The notes beneath the pieces were generated by a model. That model was not told where the DNA came from. It saw nothing but the letters and a program-made list of their open reading frames with translations, and searched no databases. Position numbers and translations under genes: made by a program. A stretch of DNA of 64,000 bases from Filimonas effusa (lineage in GTDB: Bacteria > Bacteroidota > Bacteroidia > Chitinophagales > Chitinophagaceae): positions 2,604,001 through 2,668,000 of the forward strand of contig NZ_SDHZ01000001.1 in the NCBI RefSeq assembly GCF_004118675.1, given 5' to 3'. Position 1 is the stretch's first letter; every line of letters begins with the position of its first letter. Of the stretch, positions 37,605 through 47,541 are shown piece after piece.

Positions 37605-38546
37605 ATGAAATTAAATATAACTACCGGCATCCTCCTTCTCTGCGCAGTTGTCTCCGGATGCAAAAAGGAAGCTGTAGATACCACGCCATCCGGCATCATA
37701 GATACCTATACCCTGCCGCAGGGCAACCATGATTTCGATACGCGCATCGTCAGCTATCACCAGCAATACGGCACCTACCTGCTGTATCAGTTCACGGACC
37801 GTGATGTGTACTGGTCTCCTACTGCCAATACAAAGCCAACCATGGCCAGCACCGGCTTCTGGTCAACCGGCGTAGAAGTAGCTCCTGCCAACGTGAATTA
37901 CATATCTGCCCAGTTGGATCTCATACAATCACAATGGTTCAGCTATTATTCCGATAAATTCCTGAAAGAATTCCTGCCTTCGAAAATACTGCTCTGCAGC
38001 AAGCTTGATTCGGTATATGCAGGTTATGTCTTTGTCCCGGTTTTTGCCTATTCCAAGGTAACGAAACCTATTCCCGCTTACTATAATTACGATAACATAA
38101 CCGTTGGCTTCGGAAGCGATACCATCACAAAGCTGACAGCTACCGACAAGCGGAATTTCATGGCAAGAACCAATAGTCAATTCATAAAAAGTATAGCAAG
38201 CCGCACCTTATCAGTTCCCCCGGTTACCTTCTCCAGTTCCGTGAACTACGGGGTTACCTATACTTCGCAGGGAGCAGCTTATGCACAGGGAATTCTCCAG
38301 GTGTATTACAATGGGCTTACTGCCCAGGGCGACTGGAATGCTTATATGGCAGCAATGGTAAATTATTCCGAAAAAGAATTAAATACCTCCGTTGCCGATA
38401 CCGATGCAACCGCAGCCGGCATACTGAATGCTACAAAAGATAAAAATGGTAAAATAAGACAGCGGTACAATATGGTTCGCAACTATTTCATCAACGAATA
38501 CCAGGTGGATCTTCAGAAAATTGGCAACGCCGCCAAGGGTCAATAA
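37605..38546 (+). CDS. Locus lipoprotein of unknown function
   Basis: From the ATG at 37605 the protein has about 313 residues with a lipobox ending VSGC at C19; the upstream in-frame ATG at 37515 lies inside the SusD gene. The mature part begins with LPQGNHDFDTRIVSYHQQYGTYLLYQF, a pattern like the opening of the zinc-metallohydrolase lipoproteins that accompany SusC/SusD (Peptidase_Mx1-like, from memory), but no HExxH is present. It may be a non-catalytic relative or a surface binding protein. It sits between SusD and the first zinc protease, cotranscribed with them. Confidence 0.65.
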   Translation: MKLNITTGILLLCAVVSGCKKEAVDTTPSGIIDTYTLPQGNHDFDTRIVSYHQQYGTYLLYQFTDRDVYWSPTANTKPTMASTGFWSTGVEVAPANVNYISAQLDLIQSQWFSYYSDKFLKEFLPSKILLCSKLDSVYAGYVFVPVFAYSKVTKPIPAYYNYDNITVGFGSDTITKLTATDKRNFMARTNSQFIKSIASRTLSVPPVTFSSSVNYGVTYTSQGAAYAQGILQVYYNGLTAQGDWNAYMAAMVNYSEKELNTSVADTDATAAGILNATKDKNGKIRQRYNMVRNYFINEYQVDLQKIGNAAKGQ

Positions 38547-38568
38547 GTATATCTAAAGAAAACAGGAA

Positions 38569-41022
38569 ATGAAACTGAGAAAGCAATGGCTCATAAAGGC
38601 AGCCCTGTTTGCTATGCCCGCAATTGCAGGCGCACAGCAAGAGAAAAAGGGGATTCCTGATATGCGCGATATCATCAAAGCAAATCACAACAGCTACTAC
38701 GGTATGTTCAACCTGTATGTGCAGGAAGGCCGATACCTGGCAGAAATACCCGATCGCCTGCTGGGTCGCGATATACTCACCAGCATCACTATCATTAAAG
38801 GCTCTGCCCAGCGTCAGCGTAATCCTGCACAAAGGTTCGGCTTCGCAGGGGATGCCATGAACGACAGGGTTATCCGCTTCAGGAAAGCCGGGGGCGACCG
38901 GATCGAAATTACCACCCCGGTATTTTCACAGGCTACAGACTCCACCAATCTCTATTACCATGTATGGAAATCGGGACTGCTGCCGGCTTATCTCTCTTTC
39001 GATATAAAAGCACACACCGATAGCAGTTCACTGATAGACCTTACCGATCTGCTGGATGACGACAATGATCTCATTTCTTTAAACGGCGCCAAAGACGATT
39101 TGAAACTAGGCTCCTTTGAACCAGAGAAATCAAAGATCATAGGTGTAAACGCTTTTGAGAACAACCTTGTTTTCCGCACACAGAAAAGCTATGGGGCTGC
39201 TTCCAATACGGGAGCAGCCTCTCCCGGAGAGGAAGCATCAAGCGCTCCGCAGAAAAAGCAACCGCCACACTCCACCAGATGGGAAATAGGCGCATCCTGG
39301 TACCTGCTGCCTGAAACACCGATGACGCCACGGCTGGCAGATAAAAGAGTCGGGTATTTTACCACTGTTCAAAAGAACTACGATAAAAACCCCAATGAGG
39401 TAGCTATGGTAGCCGTCGCCAACAGATGGCGCATTGAACCACGTAAAGAAGATATCCCCAAATACCTGCGGGGCGAACTCGTAGAACCGCAAAAGCCGAT
39501 TGTGTTCTATGTAGACAGGAATATGCCGTCTTATCTTATCCCGTACGTCATCAAAGGCGTAAATGCCTGGCAGTCCAGCTTCGAGAAGATAGGATTCAAA
39601 AACGCAATCCTGGCCCGCCTCGCCCCTACGCCAGCGGAAGATTCTCTTTACAGCATGGAAGATGCACGTTATTCCTATATCTCGTACAAACCTTCCGAGA
39701 TGGCCAATGCCTATGGTCCACAGCTTGTAGATCCGCGCTCCGGCGAAATCTTAAGCTCTCACATCGCTGTTTTCCATAACATCCTGGAGTTATTGCAACG
39801 CTGGTATTTTTCCATGTGTTCCGCTACCGATACCGCGGCACGGAACCTGCCTATGAACAAAGCGCTCGCAGGTAAAATGCTCCAGAACGTTATCACGCAC
39901 GAAGTAGGCCATACCATAGGCCTGCGTCACGACTTTGCGGGCAGCAACTCCTACGACATCGACAGTATCCGCAACCCGGCTTATGTTCGTCAACATGGCT
40001 TCGGGCCTTCGGTGATGGACTATATGCGTTTCAACTATGTAGCTCAGCCGGGCGACGGCATGACACAGGACGATTTATTTCCAAGGATCGGCGTTTACGA
40101 CGACTACGCCATCGCGTGGGGTTATCGCTATAATACCACCCCAACCAATCCCTACCAGGAAAGCAAAGAACTCGAACAATGGGTATCAGAACAGCGTAAG
40201 GACCATCGCTGCTTTTACCTCGACGAAAGCACCATTGGCGATCCCCGCGTACAATCTGAAGATGTAGGCAACAACAGCATGAAAGCAAGCCGGCTGGGCA
40301 TAGCCAACCTTAAACGTACCATGCAGCATCTCGAGGAATGGGCCGATAATACTACCGAAGACGACTACGCCACGCTCAGGTCTATGTACCGTGCCGTAGA
40401 AGGCCGCTATTATACTTACCTGGGGCATGTACTTAAGAACATTGGTGGCGACTCAATCGATGTGGCATTACGTGCCGAACAAAAAGATAATTTCATCCCC
40501 GTAAGTAAAGCGCTACAGCAGGAAGCGGTGAATTATATCTGTGAGTTCATGCTGAAAGAACCCACATGGATGTATCCCGCAGATATCCTCACCAAAACAC
40601 GATTCAATTTCGCCAGAGACGTGGCAGGGCCTTACGACGACCTGATGGGCCGGCTGTTATCCCGGTACTACTTCATCAACCGGAACAACGCTGTAGCGGG
40701 CAGCGCAGACTATCAGCCCAAACAATTCCTGCAACAACTCTACACAACCATTTTCGGCAATATCCGCAATGGACAGCCCATTTCGCAATACGATCGTTTT
40801 ATCCAATCATCCTTCACAAACAAACTGCTTACCCATGCTGGTAGCCGTGCCGTGCCGGATCCTATAAACAGGGAACTCATTAAAATGCTCGAAAACGCAT
40901 CTGCCGCAGCACGCGCAGGCGCCGCCATCAACAAAGACCATTTATCGGCAGCGCATTTAAGAGGCCTCGCCGATCTTATTGAAATGTGGAAAACAGGAAC
41001 CAGGAAAGCCTATCAGAAATAA
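38569..41022 (+). CDS. Zinc-dependent metalloprotease (DUF5117/DUF4953-like), catalytic
   Basis: The 817-residue protein has a signal peptide ending about AGAQQ, an N-terminal DUF5117/5118-like region (NLYVQEGRYLAEIPDRLLGRD, IEITTPVF), then the metzincin-type active site H444-E-V-G-H448-x5-H454-D. These are the three zinc ligands and the catalytic Glu. The downstream SVMDYMRFNYV is the expected Met-turn-like motif. It is a secreted or surface-exposed protease, and the locus suggests it makes peptides for SusC/SusD uptake. A divergent paralogue with no zinc site follows 34 bases later. Confidence 0.9.
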   Translation: MKLRKQWLIKAALFAMPAIAGAQQEKKGIPDMRDIIKANHNSYYGMFNLYVQEGRYLAEIPDRLLGRDILTSITIIKGSAQRQRNPAQRFGFAGDAMNDRVIRFRKAGGDRIEITTPVFSQATDSTNLYYHVWKSGLLPAYLSFDIKAHTDSSSLIDLTDLLDDDNDLISLNGAKDDLKLGSFEPEKSKIIGVNAFENNLVFRTQKSYGAASNTGAASPGEEASSAPQKKQPPHSTRWEIGASWYLLPETPMTPRLADKRVGYFTTVQKNYDKNPNEVAMVAVANRWRIEPRKEDIPKYLRGELVEPQKPIVFYVDRNMPSYLIPYVIKGVNAWQSSFEKIGFKNAILARLAPTPAEDSLYSMEDARYSYISYKPSEMANAYGPQLVDPRSGEILSSHIAVFHNILELLQRWYFSMCSATDTAARNLPMNKALAGKMLQNVITHEVGHTIGLRHDFAGSNSYDIDSIRNPAYVRQHGFGPSVMDYMRFNYVAQPGDGMTQDDLFPRIGVYDDYAIAWGYRYNTTPTNPYQESKELEQWVSEQRKDHRCFYLDESTIGDPRVQSEDVGNNSMKASRLGIANLKRTMQHLEEWADNTTEDDYATLRSMYRAVEGRYYTYLGHVLKNIGGDSIDVALRAEQKDNFIPVSKALQQEAVNYICEFMLKEPTWMYPADILTKTRFNFARDVAGPYDDLMGRLLSRYYFINRNNAVAGSADYQPKQFLQQLYTTIFGNIRNGQPISQYDRFIQSSFTNKLLTHAGSRAVPDPINRELIKMLENASAAARAGAAINKDHLSAAHLRGLADLIEMWKTGTRKAYQK

Positions 41023-41056
41023 TTCGTAACTGTAAAGTAGTAAAGTGACTAATAAG

Positions 41057-43399
41057 ATGAAACATATAATACGGATCACGCTGGCTGCAATAGTAATGTA
41101 CAGCAAACTATATGCAGCAGAGCGCCCCCTCTCCTTCGATAAATTCTATAAAGCCAGTATGAAAATAACCCCTGGTACTTTTACCATATACCAGGATAAC
41201 GATAAGTATTACATGGAAATACCAGCACAGATTTTAGAAAAAGACGTGTTGGTGATAGGTGATATAACACAAGGTTATTCGAGCCTGATAGCGCCCAGCT
41301 CGGGTGTTATAAAATTCAGCCAGGGCGACTCCTCTCACCTGAATATCATCAGGCAGGAATACAAGGAAGCCGTCTCTCCTTCTTACAACCAGGAGATGGA
41401 ACCGCTGGTTCGCTTATCCAATCTTGTCCCCGTAAGCTTTGTCGTTAAAATAGAAGCCTATGGTAAAGCTCCGGGCAGTGTGATCATTGACCTCAGCCGC
41501 CAGCTAAGAGAAGGCGGGCAATTCTTCTCTTTCCGCGACTTTAATGCGCTCAGCCGCCCCGATCCTGAAAGATCAGGCGTACAAACCATAAAAGCAGCCA
41601 ATGACGCAGTAACCTTCACCGTCTTACGCACGCAAACAGATCAGTCTACACAAGGTGGTGGCAAAAAAATGGAAATCGCCAGTGCCTTCCTCCTCCATCT
41701 CACCTTTCAGCTATTACATGACGAGCAAATGCAGGGCCGCGAATCGGATCCCCGCATCGGCTTCTCTACAGTCGCTTTTAATGATTTTGGTAAAAGTCCT
41801 TACAGCGTAAAGAATGTAAAACTCATACGCAAATGGAACCTCTCTGTAAAACCTGCCGATACCACCGCCTACCAGAACGGGGTATTGGTTGCACCAGCCA
41901 ACCCCATCACTGTTTACATAGATCGCAACATGCCTTCCCTCTTTGTTCCCTATGTAGAACAAGCCATTCGTCAATGGGAAAAAGCGTTTGCGGCAGCAGG
42001 CTTCCGTAATGTTTTCCAGATAAGCCGCAATGAAGAAGATAATCGTCTTCTATACGGCAAACTGCTCATCAAATGGGGAAGTGTATACAACAACGCCGAC
42101 CAGTCTGTGATAGCAGATCCCCGCAGCGGTGAAATCCTCGCTGCCAAACTCACCATTAGCGAACACCTGGCAGACAACCTGTTACCATGGTATTTTGTAG
42201 CCTGTGGTTTAAAAGATCAGCGCGTCATCAGCAACTTCAACAATCTCCAGGTTAAAGGCGAACTACTCGAATGGGTAACAGCCAATGCCATGGGTGAATT
42301 GCTGGGTATGGAAAACAACTACAGCGGAAGCAACGCCTTCAGCACAAGTCAACTGCGTAATACCAGTTGGGTAAAAACACATGGCCTCACGAGCTCCGTA
42401 ACCGACGCCATTCCTTTCAACTACGTAGCACAGCCAGCCGATCAGTTGCCGGTAAACACACTCATCGCTCATGTGGGCGCCTACGACTCTCTCGCTATTG
42501 GCTGGGCATACAAATGCTTCAGGAACGAACAGGAGACGAAACAATACCTCAGCAATATCTCTTACAGTAACACTGCCCTCCGTTATGTACCCCAGGAGAA
42601 TAATGATCCGTTTACCCAACGTCTCGATCTTGCAGCCGACGCGGTAAATGCCTCTACGCTGGGGATTAAACATATCGCTACTTTATATCCTCAGCTCGAA
42701 AGTATAACAGCCGCCATGCCTGGTGGCGACCAGGACTGGGCCTTATTCGATGAGCTGTCAAAAGCCATGCTGAAAACCTACGACGGTTATCTTAAAAACG
42801 TGTTATGGCATATCGGAGGTCAGTCTGAACGCCCGGTATTGAGGAACTATAACGATACGCCAGTAGTATATGTTTCAAAAAAGGAGCAACAGCAAGCCTT
42901 TAACTTCCTGGAACAATACCTATTCAACGGCGTTCCCGCATTTATGAAAAACAAGAGAGCCATAAGGCTCAAAGGCGAAACAATGGACGAAGCCTTCCAG
43001 CGCATGGCGGATGCCATCATTGCCCGCCTTTTGAATACCGATGTATTGGCCTCCCTGGTTGCAGCAGAAAATACAATGGGCAATAAAGCCTTTACTGCAG
43101 CAGAATTATTTACCCTTTTAGACAAGACTGTCTTTTACAACTTTAGTACAACAATCATCCCCGACGCCCACCATGTAAGTCTGCAAAGAAGCATGGTTAG
43201 CCAGCTTATACAGGCAGTATCCAAAAACGCCATCACAAGCGGGCTTAACGGCGCGAATGAAGTGTTGCATGTTTACTTTGTACACACACTCAAAAACATA
43301 GACCGCATGTCTAAAACGCATACGGATAGCACCACAAGAACCCGCTATCAATTGCTGAAACAAGACATCGAAAAAGAATACTTAATGAAACCGCTCTAA
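41057..43399 (+). CDS. Metalloprotease paralogue with lost zinc site (pseudoprotease)
   Basis: About 780 residues with a signal peptide ending YAAER. The start is the ATG at 41057; a GTG at 41045 is less likely. It aligns along its length with the previous protein: NPITVYIDRNMP, NNYSGSNAFSTSQLRN and FNYVAQPAD correspond to IVFYVDRNMP, HDFAGSNSYDIDSIRN and FNYVAQPGD. At the active site, however, HEVGH becomes N410-A-M-G-E414 and the third ligand H becomes N420, so all zinc ligands and the catalytic Glu are gone. The frame is intact and the remaining residues conserved, so it is probably functional as a non-catalytic partner such as a substrate binder or regulator. That role is inferred. Confidence 0.82.
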   Translation: MKHIIRITLAAIVMYSKLYAAERPLSFDKFYKASMKITPGTFTIYQDNDKYYMEIPAQILEKDVLVIGDITQGYSSLIAPSSGVIKFSQGDSSHLNIIRQEYKEAVSPSYNQEMEPLVRLSNLVPVSFVVKIEAYGKAPGSVIIDLSRQLREGGQFFSFRDFNALSRPDPERSGVQTIKAANDAVTFTVLRTQTDQSTQGGGKKMEIASAFLLHLTFQLLHDEQMQGRESDPRIGFSTVAFNDFGKSPYSVKNVKLIRKWNLSVKPADTTAYQNGVLVAPANPITVYIDRNMPSLFVPYVEQAIRQWEKAFAAAGFRNVFQISRNEEDNRLLYGKLLIKWGSVYNNADQSVIADPRSGEILAAKLTISEHLADNLLPWYFVACGLKDQRVISNFNNLQVKGELLEWVTANAMGELLGMENNYSGSNAFSTSQLRNTSWVKTHGLTSSVTDAIPFNYVAQPADQLPVNTLIAHVGAYDSLAIGWAYKCFRNEQETKQYLSNISYSNTALRYVPQENNDPFTQRLDLAADAVNASTLGIKHIATLYPQLESITAAMPGGDQDWALFDELSKAMLKTYDGYLKNVLWHIGGQSERPVLRNYNDTPVVYVSKKEQQQAFNFLEQYLFNGVPAFMKNKRAIRLKGETMDEAFQRMADAIIARLLNTDVLASLVAAENTMGNKAFTAAELFTLLDKTVFYNFSTTIIPDAHHVSLQRSMVSQLIQAVSKNAITSGLNGANEVLHVYFVHTLKNIDRMSKTHTDSTTRTRYQLLKQDIEKEYLMKPL

Positions 43400-43412
43400 T
43401 ACACCCGATCGT

Positions 43413-44540
43413 ATGAACAAAAAATTAGTAACAGGTGCTGCAATGATATTATGGAGCACAGCGCTCTTTGCACAACACCGTAAAATAGAATTCCAGTCAC
43501 TGACACTGGCACAGGCCTGCATCAAAGCAGCACAGGAAAACAAACTCATCTTCATCGATTGTTATACAAGCTGGTGTATTCCCTGTAAACATATGGAGGC
43601 CAATGTATTTACAGTAGACAGCGTAGCAGACTACTTCAACAGCCAGTTCATCAACCTCAAGATGGATATGGATAAAGGTGAAGCTGTAGCACTGGGCAAA
43701 AAATACCAGGTGGGCGCTTATCCCTCTTACCTACTGGTGAATAAAGACAGTGTGCTGGTATCAAAGTTTGTAGGTGGCATGTCTGCCGCAGAATTCATCA
43801 GTAAAACAAAAGCCGGCACCAACCCCAACAATGCAGTAGCAGTAATGAATGCGCGCTATGATGCCGGAGAGCGCTCATCGGAATTCCTGAGAGATTACAT
43901 CTGCCAGAAGATATGGTTGATGGAAATAGCACCTGCTCAAAAGCTCAACAAAGATCTCATGCAGCAACTGAGTAGGGCCGACAAAGCCAAACCCGAAAAC
44001 TGGGTACTCTTTGGAGACAACCGCTATTCACTCTATCTCTCCGACGCGGGCAGCGAAAACTTCAACTACCTGGCAGAACACTGGCGCGACTTTTCTGCTA
44101 TTCCCCGCGATACGCTTAACAGTAAGCTATCCTCTATTTACCGCAAAATTGCAGGGGTATTCGTAGCGGGCCGGTACAATGCCAAAACCAATAGCGAGAA
44201 ATACCGGCCGACGGATATACCTACGTATAAAAAACAAATAGAAGGTACAGAACTGCCCGATAAAAAAGACCTCCTGCTACTGATGGATATTTCCCAGGCA
44301 GCCGTTGACAAAAACACAGAAAAAGTCACCAGGTTGTTAGCAGAGAATGTTGACACTCTCTCTGAGAAAAACAAATCTATCGTTTTCGACTATATCGCTA
44401 TGTGCCTGTCTATTCCCCACTACAAATACGATGGGTTCGGCGTTATTGCCGATAGGATAGTAAAAACCTCTACCAATCCATTCCTGGTAAACATCTGTAA
44501 AGAATATAAACAAAGAGAAATCGATCTACATGCGAAATAG
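43413..44540 (+). CDS. Thioredoxin-fold protein with CxxC, secreted
   Basis: The 375-residue protein has a signal peptide (about 1-20, ALFAQ). The thioredoxin-like domain has W-C55-I-P-C58 and the later cis-proline segment VGAYPSYLLV. The C-terminal part is helical and unrecognised. In SusC/SusD loci such proteins may keep disulphides in secreted proteases correct. It begins 13 bases after the pseudoprotease and overlaps the S9 peptidase gene by 11 bases, so it is cotranscribed. Confidence 0.85.
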   Translation: MNKKLVTGAAMILWSTALFAQHRKIEFQSLTLAQACIKAAQENKLIFIDCYTSWCIPCKHMEANVFTVDSVADYFNSQFINLKMDMDKGEAVALGKKYQVGAYPSYLLVNKDSVLVSKFVGGMSAAEFISKTKAGTNPNNAVAVMNARYDAGERSSEFLRDYICQKIWLMEIAPAQKLNKDLMQQLSRADKAKPENWVLFGDNRYSLYLSDAGSENFNYLAEHWRDFSAIPRDTLNSKLSSIYRKIAGVFVAGRYNAKTNSEKYRPTDIPTYKKQIEGTELPDKKDLLLLMDISQAAVDKNTEKVTRLLAENVDTLSEKNKSIVFDYIAMCLSIPHYKYDGFGVIADRIVKTSTNPFLVNICKEYKQREIDLHAK

Positions 44541-46569
44541 ATGGCTAATAGCAGGGCTTACCTTGATCACCTGTTATGCAACAGCACAAAAGCCTGCCTT
44601 CGACGAAGCAGAGAAATACGATGCACTGCAACTGCAGAAGCTTACGGGCTCTCTGACGCCTGTACCATTTTTTTCGGCAGATGGCAAAAGCTTCACCTTT
44701 ACCGTAGAAGCCCCTGTTTCCAAAGCACGCCAGGTATACAGGGTTACACCATCAGCCAAAACCAAAGAACCGGCAAAGGATACACCGTCGTCACTCCCGA
44801 AAACATTTAAGTTTTATGGAACAGACACCTCGCCCGACAGGCAATGGCAGCTATATGCACAGGATCATAATCTCTACCTGAAACACGAAGCGGATTCTAC
44901 AGGCAAAGCGCTTACCAGCAACGGTTCCCTTTTCAACTCCTACTCTTCCGTAGCAGAAACCAATATGAACGGGCATACGCCTACCAATGCCTGCTGGAGC
45001 AAGGATTCGCGATACTTCTGTCTTATCCGTAAAGACAACCGCCGCGTACCCACCATGAGTGTAATCAGCTCCACTTCATTCGGACGTCCGTATCTGAACA
45101 CCTACAAATATGAAATGCCCGGCGATAGTATCGTTGCGCAATATGAACTGTATATCGGGTCTATAGATGCGGACACGCTGAGAAAGATTAACATTGCAAA
45201 ATGGCCGGACCAGGAAGTACAGATAACAGGTTCCAAACTACCAGAAAAGGAAATCTATATTATCCGCCGGAAACGTACCCGCGATGAAATGGAGCTATGC
45301 GCTGTCAATCTCGAAACAGGTGTTCTCCGCGTAGTGATACATGAAACCAGTAAGCCATTCATCAATGAAGATATGTTTCATGAGTATATCGTGAATGAAG
45401 GGAAAGACATCATATGGTGGAGCGACCGTTCAGGCTGGGGCCATTATTACCATTACAACAGCGAAGGCAAACTCCTGAATGCCATAACAACCGGAGACTG
45501 GACAGCAGGTAAACTTGCGGGTATAGATACACTTAAAAAATGCATCTACGTTTATGGCTACGGGAGGGAAAAAGGCGTCAACCCTTATTACGCCTACCTG
45601 TATAAAGTAAACTTCGATGGCACCGGCTTTACATTGCTGACGCCTGAAACAGCTACTCACGGCGTATTTCTCTCCCCCAACAGGGAATACTTTATCGACC
45701 ATTTCTCCACGATAAACCAGGGCCCGAAAACGATCGTAAGAAGTACTTCAGGCAAGTTCATCATGGAAGCCTACCAGCCCGATCTCACAGCATTATATGC
45801 ATCAGGCTGGCAGGCGCCGGAACCTTTTGTAGTAAAAGCAGCTGACGGTATCACAGACCTGTATGGTCTTATGTGGAAGCCTTTCCATTTCGATTCTACC
45901 CGCAAATACCCCATCATATCGCAGGTATACCCAGGTCCGCAGATAGAAACTGTTTGGACAGAATTCACTGTAACAGACAGGTATAACAATACAGCCCTGG
46001 CGCAGGTAGGTTTTATAGTAGTATGTATGGGGCACAGAGGCAACTCCCCTATTCGTAACGCCGCCTATTACAAATATGGTTATGGGAACCTTAGAGACAA
46101 TGCGCTGGAAGATGACAAGTATGGCCTGGAACAACTGGCACGCCGGTTTAGCTTTATCGACTCCACGCGTGTAGGCATATTTGGTCATTCGGGAGGCGGT
46201 ATGATGACAGTTGCCGCCATGGGCACTTATCCTGATTTCTATAAAGCGGGTGTAGCTTCGTCCGGCAATCACGACAATACCATCTACAACCGAACCTGGG
46301 GTGAGAGCTACCAGGGCTTCAGCAAGCCATTTGCCAAAAACCAGGCGCTTGCTAAGAATATCACCGGCCCGTTACTGCTGGTGGCCGGTGAGGCCGATGC
46401 CAATGTAAACCCGGCACACACTATGCGTATGTCGGATGCCCTGATACAGGCAGGTAAAGATTTTGACCTGCTTATCTTACCTGGGCAGTCACATACCTAC
46501 GAGGGAGTGTATAAGCGTTATTACGAGCATCGTTTGCGCAAATTCTTTGCAGCACATTTATTGAAATAA
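44530..46569 (+). CDS. S9-family serine peptidase (dipeptidyl-peptidase IV-like)
   Basis: The 679-residue protein has a short signal sequence, an N-terminal beta-propeller (residues about 60-430) and a C-terminal alpha/beta-hydrolase domain. The catalytic triad is visible: S554 in FGHSGGGMM, D623 in GEADANVNP and H655 in GQSHTYEG. S9 peptidases cleave dipeptides or oligopeptides. As last gene of the locus it would process peptides released by the zinc protease. Its start overlaps the thioredoxin gene, and a strong terminator follows at 46612. Confidence 0.9.
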   Translation: MRNRWLIAGLTLITCYATAQKPAFDEAEKYDALQLQKLTGSLTPVPFFSADGKSFTFTVEAPVSKARQVYRVTPSAKTKEPAKDTPSSLPKTFKFYGTDTSPDRQWQLYAQDHNLYLKHEADSTGKALTSNGSLFNSYSSVAETNMNGHTPTNACWSKDSRYFCLIRKDNRRVPTMSVISSTSFGRPYLNTYKYEMPGDSIVAQYELYIGSIDADTLRKINIAKWPDQEVQITGSKLPEKEIYIIRRKRTRDEMELCAVNLETGVLRVVIHETSKPFINEDMFHEYIVNEGKDIIWWSDRSGWGHYYHYNSEGKLLNAITTGDWTAGKLAGIDTLKKCIYVYGYGREKGVNPYYAYLYKVNFDGTGFTLLTPETATHGVFLSPNREYFIDHFSTINQGPKTIVRSTSGKFIMEAYQPDLTALYASGWQAPEPFVVKAADGITDLYGLMWKPFHFDSTRKYPIISQVYPGPQIETVWTEFTVTDRYNNTALAQVGFIVVCMGHRGNSPIRNAAYYKYGYGNLRDNALEDDKYGLEQLARRFSFIDSTRVGIFGHSGGGMMTVAAMGTYPDFYKAGVASSGNHDNTIYNRTWGESYQGFSKPFAKNQALAKNITGPLLLVAGEADANVNPAHTMRMSDALIQAGKDFDLLILPGQSHTYEGVYKRYYEHRLRKFFAAHLLK

Positions 46570-46611
46570 GGTCAAAAGCACTTCAACCCTTACCCGAACC
46601 AACAAGTGAGA

Positions 46612-46642
46612 GGCCGTATCGTATTTACGATATGGCCTTTTT
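46612..46642 (+). terminator. Rho-independent terminator of the SusC/SusD-protease locus
   Basis: GGCCGTATCGTA at 46612-46623 pairs with TACGATATGGCC at 46626-46637 with one G-T wobble and a two-base loop, followed by five T. It marks the end of the locus that started with the sigma factor. Confidence 0.85.
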
Positions 46643-46758
46643 ATTCCAGCGCATATCGCACCCTGAAACAGGTTAGCAGATAAAGAGCTTACCATCTATC
46701 ATCAACCTCCTGGCTTAGATTTAAAAAGGCCTATTTTTACGCCTTCAAATACCCATCG

Positions 46759-47538
46759 ATGAAAATAGCGGTAGCTTCTCCCAGATATCCAGGGACCATT
46801 GAAGAAGGTCTGTCACAGGTAAATACGCTCGCTAAAATTGCAGCACAGGATGGCGCTGTCATTGTTTGCTTTCCTGAGACATATATCCCGGGTTACCCGT
46901 TGCCGGGTCAACCACATACCCGTTTATCGCAAGCGGAATTGAATACAGCCTTTCAAATGGCTTGCAGTATTGCTGCGGACAATAACATTGCCCTCATCTT
47001 ACCTATGGACTGGTATGAAGGTGAACAATTTCTGAACGTGGCACAGGTTATCGGCCCGGACGGCAGCAGCCTTGGCTACCAGGCGAAAGTACAGCTAGAT
47101 CCTTCTGAAGACGCCATCTGGGATGCCGGGCACGAGCGAAAGTTATTCGAGGTTAACGGGCTTGTATTCGGTATATCTATCTGCCATGAAGGCTTCCGCT
47201 ATCCCGAAACCGTACGGTGGGCGGCCAGGCAGGGTGCGCAGATCGTTTTTCATCCGCATTTTGCTGGCAGTGATAAAGAAGGATACACACCGGAAACATG
47301 GGGAAGCATGCAACAACCTTATTACGAAAAAGCCATGATGATGCGGGCGCTGGAAAACACCATCTATTTCGCGAGTTCCAACTATTATACAAAGTATCCC
47401 GAATCGGCCTCATCGCTATTGGCTCCCGATGGCAGCCTTATTGCACATCAACCATATACAGAAAGCGGTGTATTCACCTGTGCTATCGACCTAAGCCTGG
47501 CAACAGGGATCCTGGCCAAGAGATGGAAAGCCATATGA
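46759..47538 (+). CDS. Carbon-nitrogen hydrolase (nitrilase superfamily)
   Basis: The 259-residue enzyme has the full Glu-Lys-Cys triad: E40 in VCFPET, K110 in YQAKVQ and C142 in ISICHEGFR. The family hydrolyses nitriles, amides or carbamoyl compounds. The short length and the C-terminal shape are typical of amidase-like members. A substrate cannot be assigned. It is convergent with the phosphatidyltransferase gene with a three-base gap, so the two transcripts must overlap at their ends. Confidence 0.88.
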   Translation: MKIAVASPRYPGTIEEGLSQVNTLAKIAAQDGAVIVCFPETYIPGYPLPGQPHTRLSQAELNTAFQMACSIAADNNIALILPMDWYEGEQFLNVAQVIGPDGSSLGYQAKVQLDPSEDAIWDAGHERKLFEVNGLVFGISICHEGFRYPETVRWAARQGAQIVFHPHFAGSDKEGYTPETWGSMQQPYYEKAMMMRALENTIYFASSNYYTKYPESASSLLAPDGSLIAHQPYTESGVFTCAIDLSLATGILAKRWKAI

Positions 47539-47541
47539 AAA

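Noticed and set aside
41057-43399. Second zinc protease annotated as an active enzyme
   Set aside because: The whole HExxH...H site is replaced, so activity by the usual mechanism is not supported.
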